Counted from the stretch's first letter, positions 48,116 to 60,980 are shown. The stretch is 64,000 nucleotides of DNA from Phoronis australis (GCA_002633005.1 NMRA01000263.1:228256-292255); one strand, 5' to 3'. Translations and numbers: made by a program. The notes: generated by a model from the letters alone, not told the origin.

Positions 48116-48525
48116 CAGCTTTGCACACAATTGGCTAAGTGCACACACTTGGAGATACAGACTTACATAAGTCATAACCATAAACTGACGTATGAACAAC
48201 TAAAGAGACCGGTAGTTCTTTACATGATCAGCACATATTGTTCTCAAATTTCTCAACGAAGAAGAAATTTAACAAATCTTGCTTCTTTATTGATGTTAAT
48301 AAATGCAGTTTGCCAACACCTTGTTTGTCTTTATAAATGATAAATGCTACATTAAACTAAACTTGTGACAAAAAGTTGACTGGAAAATTTTCCAAACAAA
48401 CCCCCCACTGCCTGGACATTTGACACCAGAAGTTGTAACACCACATAAATGCCCATGGCGTTTATTCAGCATAATTTTCCGAATTATCACCCATGGGCAT
48501 TACATGGGGTAAGCTTATCTACGAA

Positions 48526-48550
48526 CCCCCNNNACCCCCCCCCCCCCCCC
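48526..48550. repeat. Poly-C tract with a 3-N gap (48531-48533)
   Basis: The C run is interrupted by NNN and an A, consistent with sequencing collapse in a homopolymer. The plus frame across it is not meaningful. Confidence 0.9.
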
Positions 48551-49407
48551 TCTCAAATATCACTATATTGCAGTTCATGGCACCGGAAGATGATTATCAG
48601 GGACTGTCAACCCACATATGAACAACTTGTGCATGAAGCAACAAAGCCACTGCCTGGCAGCTGGACTCTAAACTAAATGATGAAACTAACTGGTAAAATA
48701 GAAAAAAAAAACATGAATTCACCTCATAACATCATCATCCACATTGAATGCACATACCGGGGGGTATGTATCCCCATGTCCCATTATTGAATTCTGTGAT
48801 GGATAATCATGTTCTGAATGGTGACAAATGTCTCAAAATGTCATCCAATTTATTGCACATGATCACACTAACTATAAATGTAGAGAATGCTTCAGTCATA
48901 GTCTTAAGGCAATAGACAGGTGACCAGCCTTATGATTCAGTCACAAAGAGGGAATGCTAAAGATCATCACTGGTACTATGGTCCAACACCATATCCAAAT
49001 ACAAATGAAACATTCTGAAGGACAACTCTTTAGTGCTGCGAAAGCACAAATGTAATTTCTACTTCCTTCAATTTTAAATTTAAGTGGACACAATGGGTAG
49101 TAAAGTTGACAAAGATGAAATATGATATGCAATAAAACATTCGCCATGACAAATGTACTCTGATGTCTTCTGTACTTTACCTACGACATTTACCTCTTTC
49201 TCTTGTCTTTCCTATGTTTAAAGATAAGCAGAAACCAATAATATATGAAGAACTGGAGGAGATGGCAGGTGGGGGTAGGAGATGGCAGTGTGGTGCTATC
49301 TGGTGCAGGACCAAAGGCGATGCCTTGGGGACAACCAGGAAGAGAATTGGCGGGAGAACAACTTGGTGACAACTGGGAGAGAAATTTTGGAAATGTATGG
49401 CAACAGG

Positions 49408-49479
49408 TCAGGAGGTGGGAACCAGTCAGGAGGTGGGAACCGGTCAGGAGGTGGGAACCGGTCAAGAGATGGGAACCAA
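49408..49479. repeat. 18-bp minisatellite, four units
   Basis: TCAGGAGGTGGGAACCGG repeats at 49408, 49426, 49444 and 49462. Because the period is a multiple of three, frames are open on both strands (RRWEPV on plus, DRFPPP on minus). The surrounding 88-91 codon frames are not recognised. Confidence 0.92.
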
Positions 49480-49489
49480 GAGAGGAGCA

Positions 49490-51025
49490 GAATTGGACAA
49501 AAAATTGTTGAAATGGTCATTTCCATTTTTAAAATAAACTTGCTGCATTGTTGAAAATGCTCAAACTTTCTCCCTGTGAGCTAACAATGAAGTAGAACTA
49601 TTCCAGTTTACTTTTGTTGAGGAATTTCATATATAATATAATAATATAGCGCCAAGTTGTTTTACAAGCTGAAGAGCTTTACTACATCCTTTTTTCTGAT
49701 CAAATAGAAGTCGATAAGAAATTGGCATACTGCCAAATTAGAAAAGAAACATTAAGTCACAATGCATTCTGAAGTCAAAATGGGAAATTTATTGAACTTT
49801 GACACTTACATTAAGAAAATAAATAAGGAAAAAAGAGTTTTAATTTTATTAAACCCTGCAACCAAATGACAGCAGTTGAATTATGGTTCTGAGACATGCA
49901 ATGACAAGAGTACAACACCAGTACGTGACTGACCCAGATCACAAGTGATGGCAAATTATTATAATTCAAGTAAAAACATCAACTGTGCTTAGAACATTTC
50001 AGAAAACAATTCCACTCCATTATGTTAGAGTCATTGACCTAGTTTAGCGTTTAGCGTCATTTCAATACATTTCTTTGATCACCTAGATGCATTTCCCTTC
50101 CCGGGGACTTGCTACCTGACAATGAAATAATTCTAAATCTCCACGGTGACAGTGTGTCATTTTTTTCTCTGCGGTAGGTATATATCACCAACCTGAAGGT
50201 TTAAACTAATCATGTCTATTATCTACGTATTTGTAAATCTGGGAATTGAAATCATAAGCATAATCAGTAATCAAGAAAGCACCTTTAACACCATAGTAAA
50301 ATTTAGTTGCTGTCAGAAAACATTATGGCAGACAAGCAGGAAAAATATTTTGATATCAACATATTAATTATTAGAAGACAACTTACAGCATGCAGGTGGT
50401 GCTGCATGCAGGTGGTGCTGAATAGTAGAAACTTTTGAGATATTGCCTCCTGAAGCATGGAAAACTATAATTTGGCAAGTTGCAACCTACAGTGTATGTA
50501 GCTAACCATGCCAACGGAGGTAATCAGACCAATGCAGCAAGTGCGAAGCTATGGCTACATTCAAAATTAGTTGAATGTGTTTGTAAGGTAAACACTTTGC
50601 ATGAAACCAAAAACAAGTTTTAAAAATGTGAGTGAAAACCTGAAGATGTTGGCAGGCTTTCAATTCGACATAACAACTTTTAAATGAAAAGCATTTAAGA
50701 ATGAATTACAAACACTTAAAGCCTCCCAGTTTAAAACACCCCTAAACACACAATAGCCACCTACAAGTGAATGGTAAGTCCATGTGTACTACACTTGAGC
50801 AGACTGATCTTATTTTCTGGAAAAATGCATTAGTTTGGATTAAGGCACACTACGACAAAACACACTCTTATTCTGTAGTTATCAATGAAAATTTAAATAA
50901 AAGCCAGAAAGCTACAGCATAATAATACTCCCAGCCTAGATATATGTATGATAAAGATTCATAATTCAACTGTCCACCTTAATTTAAAGCAGGTGTACAA
51001 GTTACAATGGGTGAACTGCCCCCTT
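49490..51025. other. Non-coding stretch with a 16-bp duplication at about 50390-50420
   Basis: GCATGCAGGTGGTGCT is present twice in a row. Nothing else is recognised. Confidence 0.45.
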
Positions 51026-51090
51026 CCATCGTCACTCCAACCCCCCCTCCCCTCCTCCATCATCACTCCAACCCCCCCGCCTCCCACCCC
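51026..51090. repeat. C-rich tract with duplicated CATCRTCACTCCAACCCCCC
   Basis: Two copies about 30 bp apart in a strongly C-rich stretch. The minus strand has several G-runs that could form a G-quadruplex. Confidence 0.7.
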
Positions 51091-51564
51091 TGAACTGAGA
51101 ATACTGACGGACTTACCTGGGTATTAAACTCCAGGATGACAAGACTAATTATTCATTGTTTGTGTCCCTAACCCCCACAATTTGAGTGCCCACGCAGCAT
51201 GAACAGCTAGTGAAATCAGACATTGAACGGATTGAAGGCTTGACAATGAACAATTTGTCAGTAATCCCATCATTTTTCAAACTTTTAACAAAACCAAAAA
51301 AAAAACAAATTTAAGAGTAAAAGCAAAAAACAGGATGTCATTTCTGAACTATTTCCACTAAACTTTCAGCGCGATGAAAGCCCAAACAAGGGAATACAGC
51401 CGACTACACACATTCAAACCAGGTGTGTGATAGGCCAAGACCATACTCTCAGGTGATCAAGACTGACTCCCCAGTCCACACCATGTTCTGAACAGTTCTG
51501 AGAAGATAGTATGACCACAAAACTTTGCACATGTACCTCTAATGTTCTTAGTGTATGTATTTAC

Positions 51565-51610
51565 CTGTTGGTATGGGAGGTCGGCCTTGATAGTTCATCA
51601 TCAAATTCAT
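51565..51610 (-). CDS. Candidate first coding exon (15 codons + 1 nt), product unknown
   Basis: On minus, ATG at 51610 reads MNLMMNYQGRPPIPT and ends one base into a codon at a donor G|GTAAATAC. The peptide has no family I recognise. Upstream sequence is not obviously CpG-rich. The same phase and terminal G occur in the candidates at 25375-25474 and 63887-63908, so all could join one downstream exon. The exon is short and could be chance: ATG followed by a GTAA donor within 50 bp is not rare. Confidence 0.35.
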
Positions 51611-51619
51611 CACCAGATC

Positions 51620-52260
51620 TCTCCACTATCAAAACCAGCACCAGCCACACGTCAATGATCTGACAAGTCCTTGTTTGTTAACCAGAGTTAGGTAGTCTAC
51701 AACCCCCTTGGCTAGCAGCAGGCAGACTACTATATTCTCAGTGTAACTTCACACACACAGATACCACAGACTGAGAAGTCAGCTAGCAGTGGCTGATGAT
51801 CGCTGGCTTACAATTCTGACCTGGATCTGTAGTGGCTGAGCCTCAACACAGTCACATAGGCTCAGTGTTTGTGTTGGAACAAAAAGGCTCAGACAAAAAC
51901 CACTCATGCATGAATGGCCATAAATATTCACAGGTTTCAATGGCTCTATTGAAAGTGGCTACTGGGACAGAAGTCTTGTTTGTATAGTCAATAAGAGGAC
52001 AAAGAAGCAGAACTTGATTTCACCCCAGCTACTGGCAGGTAACTTTGTCAATGTCTAGGGCCGTGGTATAGTACTGAGGGGGGAGGGGGCAAGTGACACT
52101 CACACCTCAGGTAGGAGAAACAATGCTATCTTTGATTTGACATGAATAGGCAAACCACTTGAGATGGACGTCATTGGCTAGTATTTAGTTTTCTCTCAGC
52201 AGGTATGAGCTCACTCCTGGGGCTTGCTCCCAATCCCCCTAGGTTAAGAACTAGTAACTT
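51620..52260. other. Non-coding stretch, nothing recognised
   Basis: If 51565-51610 is a first exon this would include its promoter, but I see no decisive core-promoter element. Confidence 0.35.
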
Positions 52261-52264
52261 AAAC

Positions 52265-52505
52265 TGGAAACCATCACATGCGCGCACCCCCATTTGGCGA
52301 AGCGGGCAAAAAGGTCCGCCTCAGAGAAACAAAAAGTCTGAGAAAACGAGACAAAAGTCCACTGAAAAGGCACAGATGCATAGTAAAGGTGTTATCCCCG
52401 TTTTTTTTTAGTCCTACCAGTTTTTTGTCAGCAAAAGGTCCACATCGTCAGAAATTCGAGCCCCCCATATTAAAGGCTGGGAGCACGCATCTGTGCATGC
52501 ATCAG
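52265..52505 (-). repeat. Dispersed repeat family A, copy 3 (inverted)
   Basis: Reverse complement of the family: CTCAGAGAAACAAAAAGTCT, GAGAAAACGAGACAAAAGTC and AAAAGGTCCACATCGTCAGA in the order expected for a minus-strand copy. The plus frames 52205-52411 and 52278-52541 are repeat-derived. Confidence 0.8.
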
Positions 52506-52619
52506 GCAGTGAAATCAGAGTACAGTTCAGTAACGCTATGACCTCTTTAAAAAGCCAGCCTTCGCGAGATTACGTGAGATATTGCAATGCATTTTAAATA
52601 AGAACACGTGATTTTTGGC

Positions 52620-54320
52620 TCCATTCTAGCAAGGTCCTAGCCTAGGCCCTAGCAAGGTCCTAGCAGAGGTCGAACCATTGCTGAACTCTACCCAGATAAC
52701 ATTTGATTCACAGTTAATCAGTTGTTTATTTTAACAGCATATTTTTGTCCAATTATACCATTAAAACAGTATAACTATTAAAAATTATAACTGAGCCAAG
52801 GAAATCTGTATCGTATTCCAGAAACAAAAGACTACGGGTGAGAATTTTCAAGCGAGGTACAGGTGTAGCAATAAATACTGCCTATAAATGACAGTAACAT
52901 TAGACAAAGTTATCAAGATGAAAATTTTCGCTTGTTTCTAATGATAGCTTTTCAATATTTACTATGAAATAAAAGTTACACAAGATAGAAATTTATAATC
53001 CCAAAAATGTCAATTCATTAAAAAATACTTCCAAATATAATATGGTACAGATTGGTGACCAGTAGCTAGCCATTATTAGTTCTTCAAAACTAAACAAATT
53101 GATCAAACTTCCTAACCCATAATACCCTATCACACCTAAGTTATTTTTCACTAGTATTTCATAGCATGACAAACGCCATAACACAAAGTAACAACAAGTT
53201 AAATTACAAACTGAGCGCTTGTGATAAAATGAATGCTAAGAAATAACTATTTAACTTGCCTATTTATTCTCCCAAATGCAAAAATAATTAGAAATCAGGC
53301 CAAGCCTTGGTCAAAAACACATTGGGTATTGAAAGTAACAACACCCCCGGAGTAGATCTGGGTTTAATGTTTTCTAAATAGGACATCACACAGTCGATGA
53401 GGATAACAACAATTTTGACAGGTAATAATAATATTATTCACCATTGTCTGCTATCATTCACAACTAAGGTAGCATTGAATATTAAAGGCATACAGTTTCA
53501 TCAATATCCATTACAATGTCCAAATCAACTACCAGAAAACATTTTTCAAAGGAGGCAAAAGTAAAGCCTTTCCTTGGAAATTAGAGAACAAATCAGTTCA
53601 ATTTCAGTATAATCGCACACTTATAGTAAGTAAAATGATGAAAAACACTAGAGGTTTCATAAAAATGCATAATCTATACAGGCAGGCCAGGTTTGTTTAT
53701 TATTAAAGAATTTATCTGTGTCTGTCCATGAAAATAAACATTAGATAGGATCTCATTCACCAATCATGTCTGTATCAAATGTGACTACGGTAAGCTGTCT
53801 TGCACAATACAAGGAGTTATTTCCCTTGACAAATATTATCAAGCCAATCAGAAAAGAGCGTTTGCCTGAAGGGCTAGACACCGATGGGTGTTCATTAACA
53901 GATAATAGGAACAGTACCCGCCTCTGGTTTGAGTGCCACTGTTTTTTTTTACATCACGTGTCTGTAGTTCTAGCTAGTAAACTGTGAGAAGTCATGGGTG
54001 CTTCTCTGTGGCTCCCAATATTGGTGTCAGTGTCTTAACCAAATGAGAAAGTTATGGATGTGGTCTGGCAATGTTAACCTTAATTAACAAGAACAGGGTT
54101 AGACGGGGGTCATCCAGTACAAAGCAATCAAACCCAAATGTTGATTGGACACTGGTGTTTTTGCTGATAATAGGAAAGCAAAAATGTGCTCACAGAAGGA
54201 ATGAAGGAAGGTGATGGCTGTTTCAAATGAAAACCTAAATATTTACACCGAGACGTTGTGTACTACACAAATCAGCTGAACATGTTGGTCTTTTCAACAT
54301 TAATCAGTAGCTAACGCACT
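52620..54320. other. Non-coding stretch, small CTAGCAAGGTC repeats at its start
   Basis: CTAGCAAGGTCCTAGCCTAG and similar short repeats lie at about 52627-52672. The remainder is AT-rich and featureless. Confidence 0.4.
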
Positions 54321-54324
54321 CAAT

Positions 54325-54400
54325 AACTATTTTTACTACTATTACTGTTATTACGTTTGTTGTTATTATTATTACTATTTTTTTATTATTATCATTTAGA
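54325..54400. repeat. TTA/TTG trinucleotide microsatellite
   Basis: Imperfect ACTATTACTGTTATTACG and TTGTTATTATTATTACT runs. Confidence 0.85.
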
Positions 54401-55041
54401 TTAAAGCACCCTAAATCTGGTCATGACCTGATATTCGAGGTCTCTATCCTGGCATGAATAAAAGCATTAATTTGAACATGAAACTAACACCACGCCTTGT
54501 TTTGTTGTTTTTCTCTTATATTTATTCAATATTTTCAATATTTTAGCCACCCAATATTTTATTAGCTACTGACAATTTTGCTCATGGATGATGGGCAAAA
54601 AACAAGAAATATGACAACAGCCTTATCAGAAAACAGTAGAGCCATGGCTTTATTGCCATTGCATTTTTAAAGACCTAGTGGAACCCTTAGTTTGTTTTCT
54701 AAAGTGGAAAATTAAGGTTTTTAATTACTCAGCACTGGGGATTGCAATTCAAAGTTGAACGTAGCATTTTTATGAACCTACAAAAACTTTGTCACAGTTC
54801 GATTTTTGGATAGATCTGACTATCATGACATCCATGTTGGCCATTTTAGTTTCTCAATAAGGAGTTCCTTGTTCGCCAGTCTTTGGGAAATGATTTTTTC
54901 AGATTTTGCCAGAGGAAAAGAACTTCATAGCTAAATGACCTGAACCCCCAAATTTTCAACTCCCATCTTCAGTTATAGACCCTCCTAGAAGTTATGATAC
55001 TTGTCAGGCATGTTGTGTTCTAAATTGGTGAGATTGTATTC

Positions 55042-55202
55042 TACTTTCACCCACGCCACTGTGAATACACTAATTCACCCACGTCACTGTGAATACACTA
55101 CTTTCACCCAGTCACTGTGAATACACTACTTTCACCCATGACACTGTGAATACACTACTTTCAACCATGACACTGTGAATTCACTATGTCACTGTGAATA
55201 CA
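55042..55202. repeat. 27-28 bp minisatellite, about six units
   Basis: Units of TTCACCCACGCCACTGTGAA followed by TACACTAC with variants. The last units are shorter. Confidence 0.9.
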
Positions 55203-55928
55203 CATCTATGAAGAATTTCAGTTTTCCAAGATGACTAATATTGCTTCACATGATACATTCCTTTTATTCTGTACTAGAGTATACACCTTACGGTTTAGGT
55301 GGCCGACTGTATCATCCTGTTGATGACATCAGCATTAAAGCTACACTTTGAAGTCTGAACTTGAGTTTCTCCTCGAAAATTCGAGTTTTCGCTCGAGTTT
55401 GTACCTCAAATCTAGGGTCATCAAGTACAACTTTGGACAATACACACTCATTTGCGTAAACTATAATATACTGGAGCACAGAATGGTGTACAACTATCTT
55501 TAAGTCGTATAAAAGGAGAAGTCAAAAACAATTTCAATTTCAGTTTCAAGTATACCACAGGCTCTGAAGTTATGTGAAGATTCAAAATCCTCAAGTCAGC
55601 TTTACTATGCAAATCCAGCAGCTCAGCTTTTGACTTCATAAAAAATTACTAAATGGCGGGCTCGCCTACTTCTTTTTAAACTCAGTTCAGAAACAACTAA
55701 TATTTGTTTAACCAACACTGACTGAAGGAATTTCATTTGAGATGTACAAAGCCTCAGGCCACAATGTACCCATAAGAAGCAAGGTTTAATGTCAGCAGGC
55801 AAGTGTAGTGTTGCCACATGTTAAGGTGTGGGTTCATTCAGACAATGTGTCTCAGGTTAGTGGCACCATGGGAATGATTGTAATAGTAACATAAGGAATC
55901 TTACTCAACTTCTCAATGTTTAAATTTG

Positions 55929-55960
55929 TCCCACTCCCAATAGTCCCACTCCCAATAGTC
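55929..55960. repeat. 15-bp tandem duplication
   Basis: TCCCACTCCCAATAG occurs twice in a row. Confidence 0.88.
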
Positions 55961-56100
55961 CAAACATTGCCAAGTGGACCAAAGCTACCATTACATTTAA
56001 TTAGCAATATTTCTAAATCTTGATAGTGCCAGTTCAAGGGAGTTACAGCAATTTTTTCTGGAAATAGTGTCCTCAGTAGTCTCCTAGTCATTCTGCTTCC

Positions 56101-56397
56101 ATGGTATCTTTGCTTGCTACCTATGGTAATAAATATGTTTATTCAGTTTGTAAAAATGCAGATATCCCTCGCCCATTGGCAGGAGTAGGTACAGCTGGGG
56201 CCCACCCTCCAGTAATTGAGGAACCGCCCAAGTGGAATTGGGGCCCACTCAAGTCGAGAGAAATTCATTCGCTGAGTCAAGTTAAACATGCTGAGAATGA
56301 TTTTCTTAGATATGCTTTCTTTGGTGCTGCATGGCGAATTACCATAAAAGTAAAACTTTATTTACATCAGAAGAATGACAAACTAATTTCAATGTAA
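56101..56397 (+). CDS. Candidate terminal exon or 98-codon ORF, product unknown
   Basis: A true ATG at 56101 (TTCCATGGTA) opens 98 codons to TAA at 56395-56397. The segment from DIPRPLAGVGTAGAHPPVIE through PPKWNWGPLKS is GC-richer and Pro/Gly/Trp-bearing, unlike translated AT-rich noise. A CAG at 56159-56161 just before it, after a T-containing stretch, could be a splice acceptor. The real exon may therefore start at 56162 with the upstream ATG incidental. AATAAA at 56457-56462, about 60 bp after the stop, supports a transcript end. I recognise no family, although the size and composition would suit a small mitochondrial or membrane-associated protein. No upstream plus-strand exon was identified. 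Confidence 0.4.
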   Translation: MVSLLATYGNKYVYSVCKNADIPRPLAGVGTAGAHPPVIEEPPKWNWGPLKSREIHSLSQVKHAENDFLRYAFFGAAWRITIKVKLYLHQKNDKLISM

Positions 56398-56456
56398 AAT
56401 AGAGATTAGCACAACAGTGCATTACTCCAAGTCACCTATGGACTCATAACATGGCG

Positions 56457-56462
56457 AATAAA
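56457..56462 (+). terminator. Polyadenylation signal AATAAA
   Basis: It lies about 60 bp downstream of the 56397 stop. In AT-rich DNA this hexamer is frequent, so it is only supportive. Confidence 0.3.
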
Positions 56463-56469
56463 TACTGCA

Positions 56470-58970
56470 GAAACAGAGTGGGTACTGCGGTACCTAAGAA
56501 GTGTCTATTAGAGTTGTGGAAGAGAAAAGTTCAGAGGTGCACTACTATCATGAGATGCACCATCCTGCAGTCCCTGTTTCCTCCTAGTCAGTAGACATGA
56601 ACAGCTGACATTTGGTGCAAGTTCACTTGATAAGAGTTAAGTCAGGGTAATGGCCTTGTTTAAGTTGTGTTGAAACATGCTCTCCAGTTAATTATGTTGT
56701 TTGTGTACTACTGGTAAATACAAGATGGGCTGTCAGCTTTACAGTCTTGTTTACACTAGTGGGTAGACATTGAGACCATAATGACATATTTCTGAAATGT
56801 TGATAACTTAAACCTTAATGTTTAGTCCTCAATACAAAAAAGGTAGAAATACTTTCACTATCATTTCTAAGGATTACTTCTAAATAAGTAAAATTTCTCT
56901 GAAGATAACAACACCATAGAACTAAATAGTTCTGACACTATTTTTTGTACCGTGATGAAATAAAAACAACTTCACGATCCACAATTGAACTTGCTTTGTG
57001 AAAACTCTTGTGCATGTTTTATTAAGCTAGCATTCCACAAGTATATCAACACACCTGATCATGACTGGTTCCATCACCTTTTACACTTAACACAATGATC
57101 ACTGACATCTGCAATACTGTGGAGCTTTTGAGACGACCCCCACATTGTGTGAGTCAAGCCCAGGAACAGAAATTCAAGCCAGGCTTATCCAGAAGTTTTT
57201 CCCAACAATAGTCATCAAAATACCATCTTAGGTTACACAATACCAGACTCCATTATACATTGACTGTGAGGCAGATATTGAGCAAATATAATCTAGATTT
57301 CATGACAGGTATCTGTACTACCTATAGATGCGGGTATTAATCTTTTTCGATGATTAAATATTAAGTAGATTACTTCTAAAAATACTTAAGTATTTGCAAC
57401 ATAAGAAAATGAAGTGGAAGCTAATACTTGAGATATATTCAACATGAGTGTGCCAAGCTTGGACGCTGCAGTAAATGATATCAAAAACCTTTGAATCCTA
57501 ATCACCCAAGTTCATTAAAAAATGTTGTAGTCCACCAAACTTGACAACTCGTTACCAATAATCAAAAAACAACTCCCAAATACAAACTAGGCAATGCCTT
57601 CATGCAAACATTTCCAATATCTTTTCAAGTAATTACACAAATTATTTAACCAGGTTAAACAATTTTCAACAGTTCCAGGAATTCAATGTTTACAGATGAG
57701 CAAAACATTTATGTGTAGTTCTAGAAAACAACACATCCCATATATTTCAGGTTTGAGTCATTTTAAAGAGTGTTTACAGAAACATTTCATAGGTTTTATT
57801 GTTTTATAAGTAGCAATTTCTTTATCTTGTTCACCTTGTTCTTGTGATCAGATTATGGTTGAACAGCTGATAGCATACTTAAAAAGACATAGTTTCACAC
57901 TTGATACTGGCAAAATATACCTAAAAGAATTAAAATGATTTCTTTGACTGTGTTCCATTTTACTGCCCCATATGTAAAAGTTCATTCTGTATGTCATTTG
58001 AGAGTTGCTGTCATTAATATTAGGGTAACTACAACAGTCACAAAGGGAATGTTGGAAAACATAGGACATTAATCGGAGACTTATCCCCAAGAGTACAAAA
58101 CGTACACGCCATGTGACCTGTTTATCCCTGCTGTGATTGGCTGGTTCACTGATTTGATAACAGTGTATACAGAAGGTCTTTACATAGAACTTGGCTGGGT
58201 TACTCAACCTATTCAGAGTCAAAACCCAAGGTGATATCTAGCTGGATATTTACAGGTGAAAAGCAGGTTATACAGAGATGTGTGTACATAAACTCAACGA
58301 CCCCATCACATGAAGACTGGACCTGTGTGGGGACTGGTTCTGGTGCTGAGAGAGGCAACAATAGAATAACATTGAGTAACAGAGCCTTCAGGTGTATAGC
58401 ATATTAGATGAGGCAAGGGTAATTAATCTCAAAATGTTACTTTACTTAGCTTTTTTACCAGAATAAAATATTTATTCTCTGAGTTTGCCTTAGACAAATT
58501 GTAGTTTTGAAGTTTTTGGACTGTTGGATGCTTGCAAAACAGGAGGGTTGACCTAAAGCACCTTCAAATTTGATTATTACTTACACATGAGACTCAAAGT
58601 TTTCTTTTTCCCCTGTTGAGATCCACTGTATTCAATTTTAAGTTTACCTTTGAAGTAAACTCCAAGGACAACTAACGAGAAGAGTGTCTCGCCATTTTCA
58701 ATTTTTTTACAAGAAACACAAGCAAAACATTTAAAGCTGCATTACGGTCACGTTTAAGCTCTCACTGTTGAATTCTTAACAGTAACCTGACTAGATTTGC
58801 TAAACCATCCAGCAACTTAAGGTACATGAAATGCCGACATACATTATTTTCAAATCCACGATTTTTGGATAGTCCAATCCCATTAAACTGAAGCCATTTC
58901 TTGAGTCGTTGATAGTTTCAATGTTGACTAAAAACAAAAATAGAATTCGTTCATTTACTAAAATCGGTGT
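56470..58970. other. Non-coding stretch, nothing recognised
   Basis: The 124-codon minus frame 57848-58222 has no recognised product or splice context. Confidence 0.4.
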
Positions 58971-58979
58971 CATAAATTT

Positions 58980-59127
58980 CTCACCATGATAGGATTCTAT
59001 TTCCGTTACCAACGTGAACTATGCAACTCAAAAAAAGGCTTAAGAGTGAACATTGAAGAGGTTTTTTGAGTCCCTGATAGGTTCGATTTTCACATCAGTT
59101 ATGGAAATAGAATCTTTTCATGGTGAG
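58980..59127. repeat. Imperfect 30-bp inverted repeat with 88-bp loop
   Basis: Left arm 58980-59009 (CTCACCATGATAGGATTCTA, TTTCCGTTAC) and right arm 59098-59127 (GTTATGGAAATAGAATCTTT, TCATGGTGAG) pair at 26 of 30 positions. A direct echo, TTCTTGAGTCGTTGATAGTT against TTTTTGAGTCCCTGATAGGT, is also present. It may be a small element or a hairpin. Confidence 0.8.
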
Positions 59128-59439
59128 GAATATTTTAAGACTGATTTCATGAGAGTAAAATTAAGATAATTTTAGCAATTTTGTCTAGCTGATTTTAAAA
59201 TGTTCTGACAGATTTTGACACCATAGCACAAATCTCCATCACCTAGAGAAAATGGCAAATTCTTTTGATTGTATGCTGGTACCATAACTTGTAAACAGTA
59301 GCATAATGAATGTCAGTAACACAGGCTCTGATACAGGTGGGTGTTATGCAGCACATCAGGGTTATACCAGGTGACTGAACACTGGGATTGAATTCCTGTT
59401 GACCATCTTGGCAAAACACTGGGACGGCCTTTAAGCGGC

Positions 59440-59900
59440 TTCATACCAAATCACTGAGGAACTTTAGGCGTGTCCATGTAAACTGCAAACTTAATCAAAA
59501 CTTTTACATCAGCTATACTAGTTTTACGCAAAGGTCATCAAAATTACTGCAAGATGGCACTCCGAGAACGATATGCAGGAGTAATTGTTAAAATTGGAAG
59601 TAGCCTATAAATGATTGGGTTATCAATAAGATGAAGTGCTTATACATTGGGAAATGTCCGATAAAACATTATCAAATGTAATACCAAGACATGTGCTGAG
59701 ACATCAGCCGATAACCTCCACCGATAACCTCTGATGACATGAAAGTTAACATTTCATAGGAGTCGATGCATCCACGCTACGCTGTTAACTCCTCTATTTA
59801 CTGCACTCTTAGCTTTGATCCAAAACAGTTAGCTGTTCATAACGATCGACAATACTGAAATCATTGATACTTCAATGCTGCAATGAAAGGTCCTTAAAGA
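59440..59900. mobile_element. MITE-like family M1, copy 2 (inverted)
   Basis: In reverse orientation it matches 3807-4302. The end AAGGACCTTTCATTGCAGCA corresponds to AGGGCCTTTCGTACTAACAT. CAGTTAGCTGTTCATAACGA corresponds to CAGTTAAGCGTTCATACCGA. GCATCCACGCTACGCTGTTAAC has a counterpart ATCGATGCTGCGCTGTTAAA. Its left end is less certain, possibly GGCCTTTAAGCGG at about 59446. It is an old, diverged copy. Confidence 0.55.
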
Positions 59901-59904
59901 AGGA

Positions 59905-60975
59905 AGGTTGATGTTTGTCTCATTTCCTTGACTTGGCGTCACCTCAACTTCTTACTCCACCTCAGGAATTCACCTGAGGCTCCTAAGACATCATGCCAGT
60001 TTTCTAGCCGAAGATGGTATGCAAGTTTACGCAACAAAAGTGATTTGTTTCACTTTTCTTGTGTTAAGCTAATGTAACCCCACAAGTGGTCCATTGTAAA
60101 TCTTCATAACATAACTTTTTAATTGTGCATTCTCAACCATTTAAGTATATATTTTTTAAATCGGTAAAAACATAAAATCTGACTCCAGGATACATGAGTG
60201 GTAATTGCTCAGTTATTAACTGAGTATTCAGGCTGCACTGCACCTAGAGGATTGACAACTACACCACTACTCTAAAACATTTTAGATTTTTACTTGTTAA
60301 ACATTGGGAAGTCCCATGAAATAGAAATTCACTTGACCCTATCCTTAACCTTCCCTGGTAAAACGATTATGAAATTGCGGACAAAGATCGGTTTCCATGA
60401 ATTGCATCTGACCTGATCACTAAGAGAGTATTAAGTGCACATGATCACACTCAACCTATGAACTATTGTCATAGATGATGGATTACAGTGTAAGGGAGTT
60501 AATGACCTCACATCAGAATAAAAACAACTTTACATTTCAGCCTGCTACTTAACACACTGCAATGTGAGTAGAGGAGAATTATTCAAGGGGAGGTTCTGTT
60601 CACATCAAAATTTGTTTTTAGTGAAGGAATGCATGATTTGTTAAGAAAAAATGTCACCAAAATGAAAGAATCTGGCTAGCAGCACTGTGTATCTATGGCA
60701 ACTGTCTCCTACCCTACAATGTCAAACCATTAGTTTTGCCCCAGAGAACCTGTCGACCAAGGATGTTATCAGTTCCTTGGATCCTGTAGTTGAAATGAAA
60801 ATAAGGCATTGCCTTAAATATTGTGGATGAGCCTACCAAACTCACAAAACACGATTCATTCAACCAAAATACACGGTGATGGACTCACATTTTTGAAACA
60901 CGGCACATGGACCACCAAACGTGTTTTACAGATGAAATGTAGAAACTGATTGTGTTAACAGCTGTGTAAAGGGTG
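59905..60975. other. Non-coding stretch, nothing recognised
   Basis: No frame, repeat or RNA gene that I can support. Confidence 0.45.
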
Positions 60976-60980
60976 ATCAT

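Noticed and set aside
51110-51125. CAG|GTAAGT donor on minus at about 51118
   Set aside because: The donor is strong but the sequence upstream has stops in the frames I followed and no ATG-linked reading; at best a non-coding exon.
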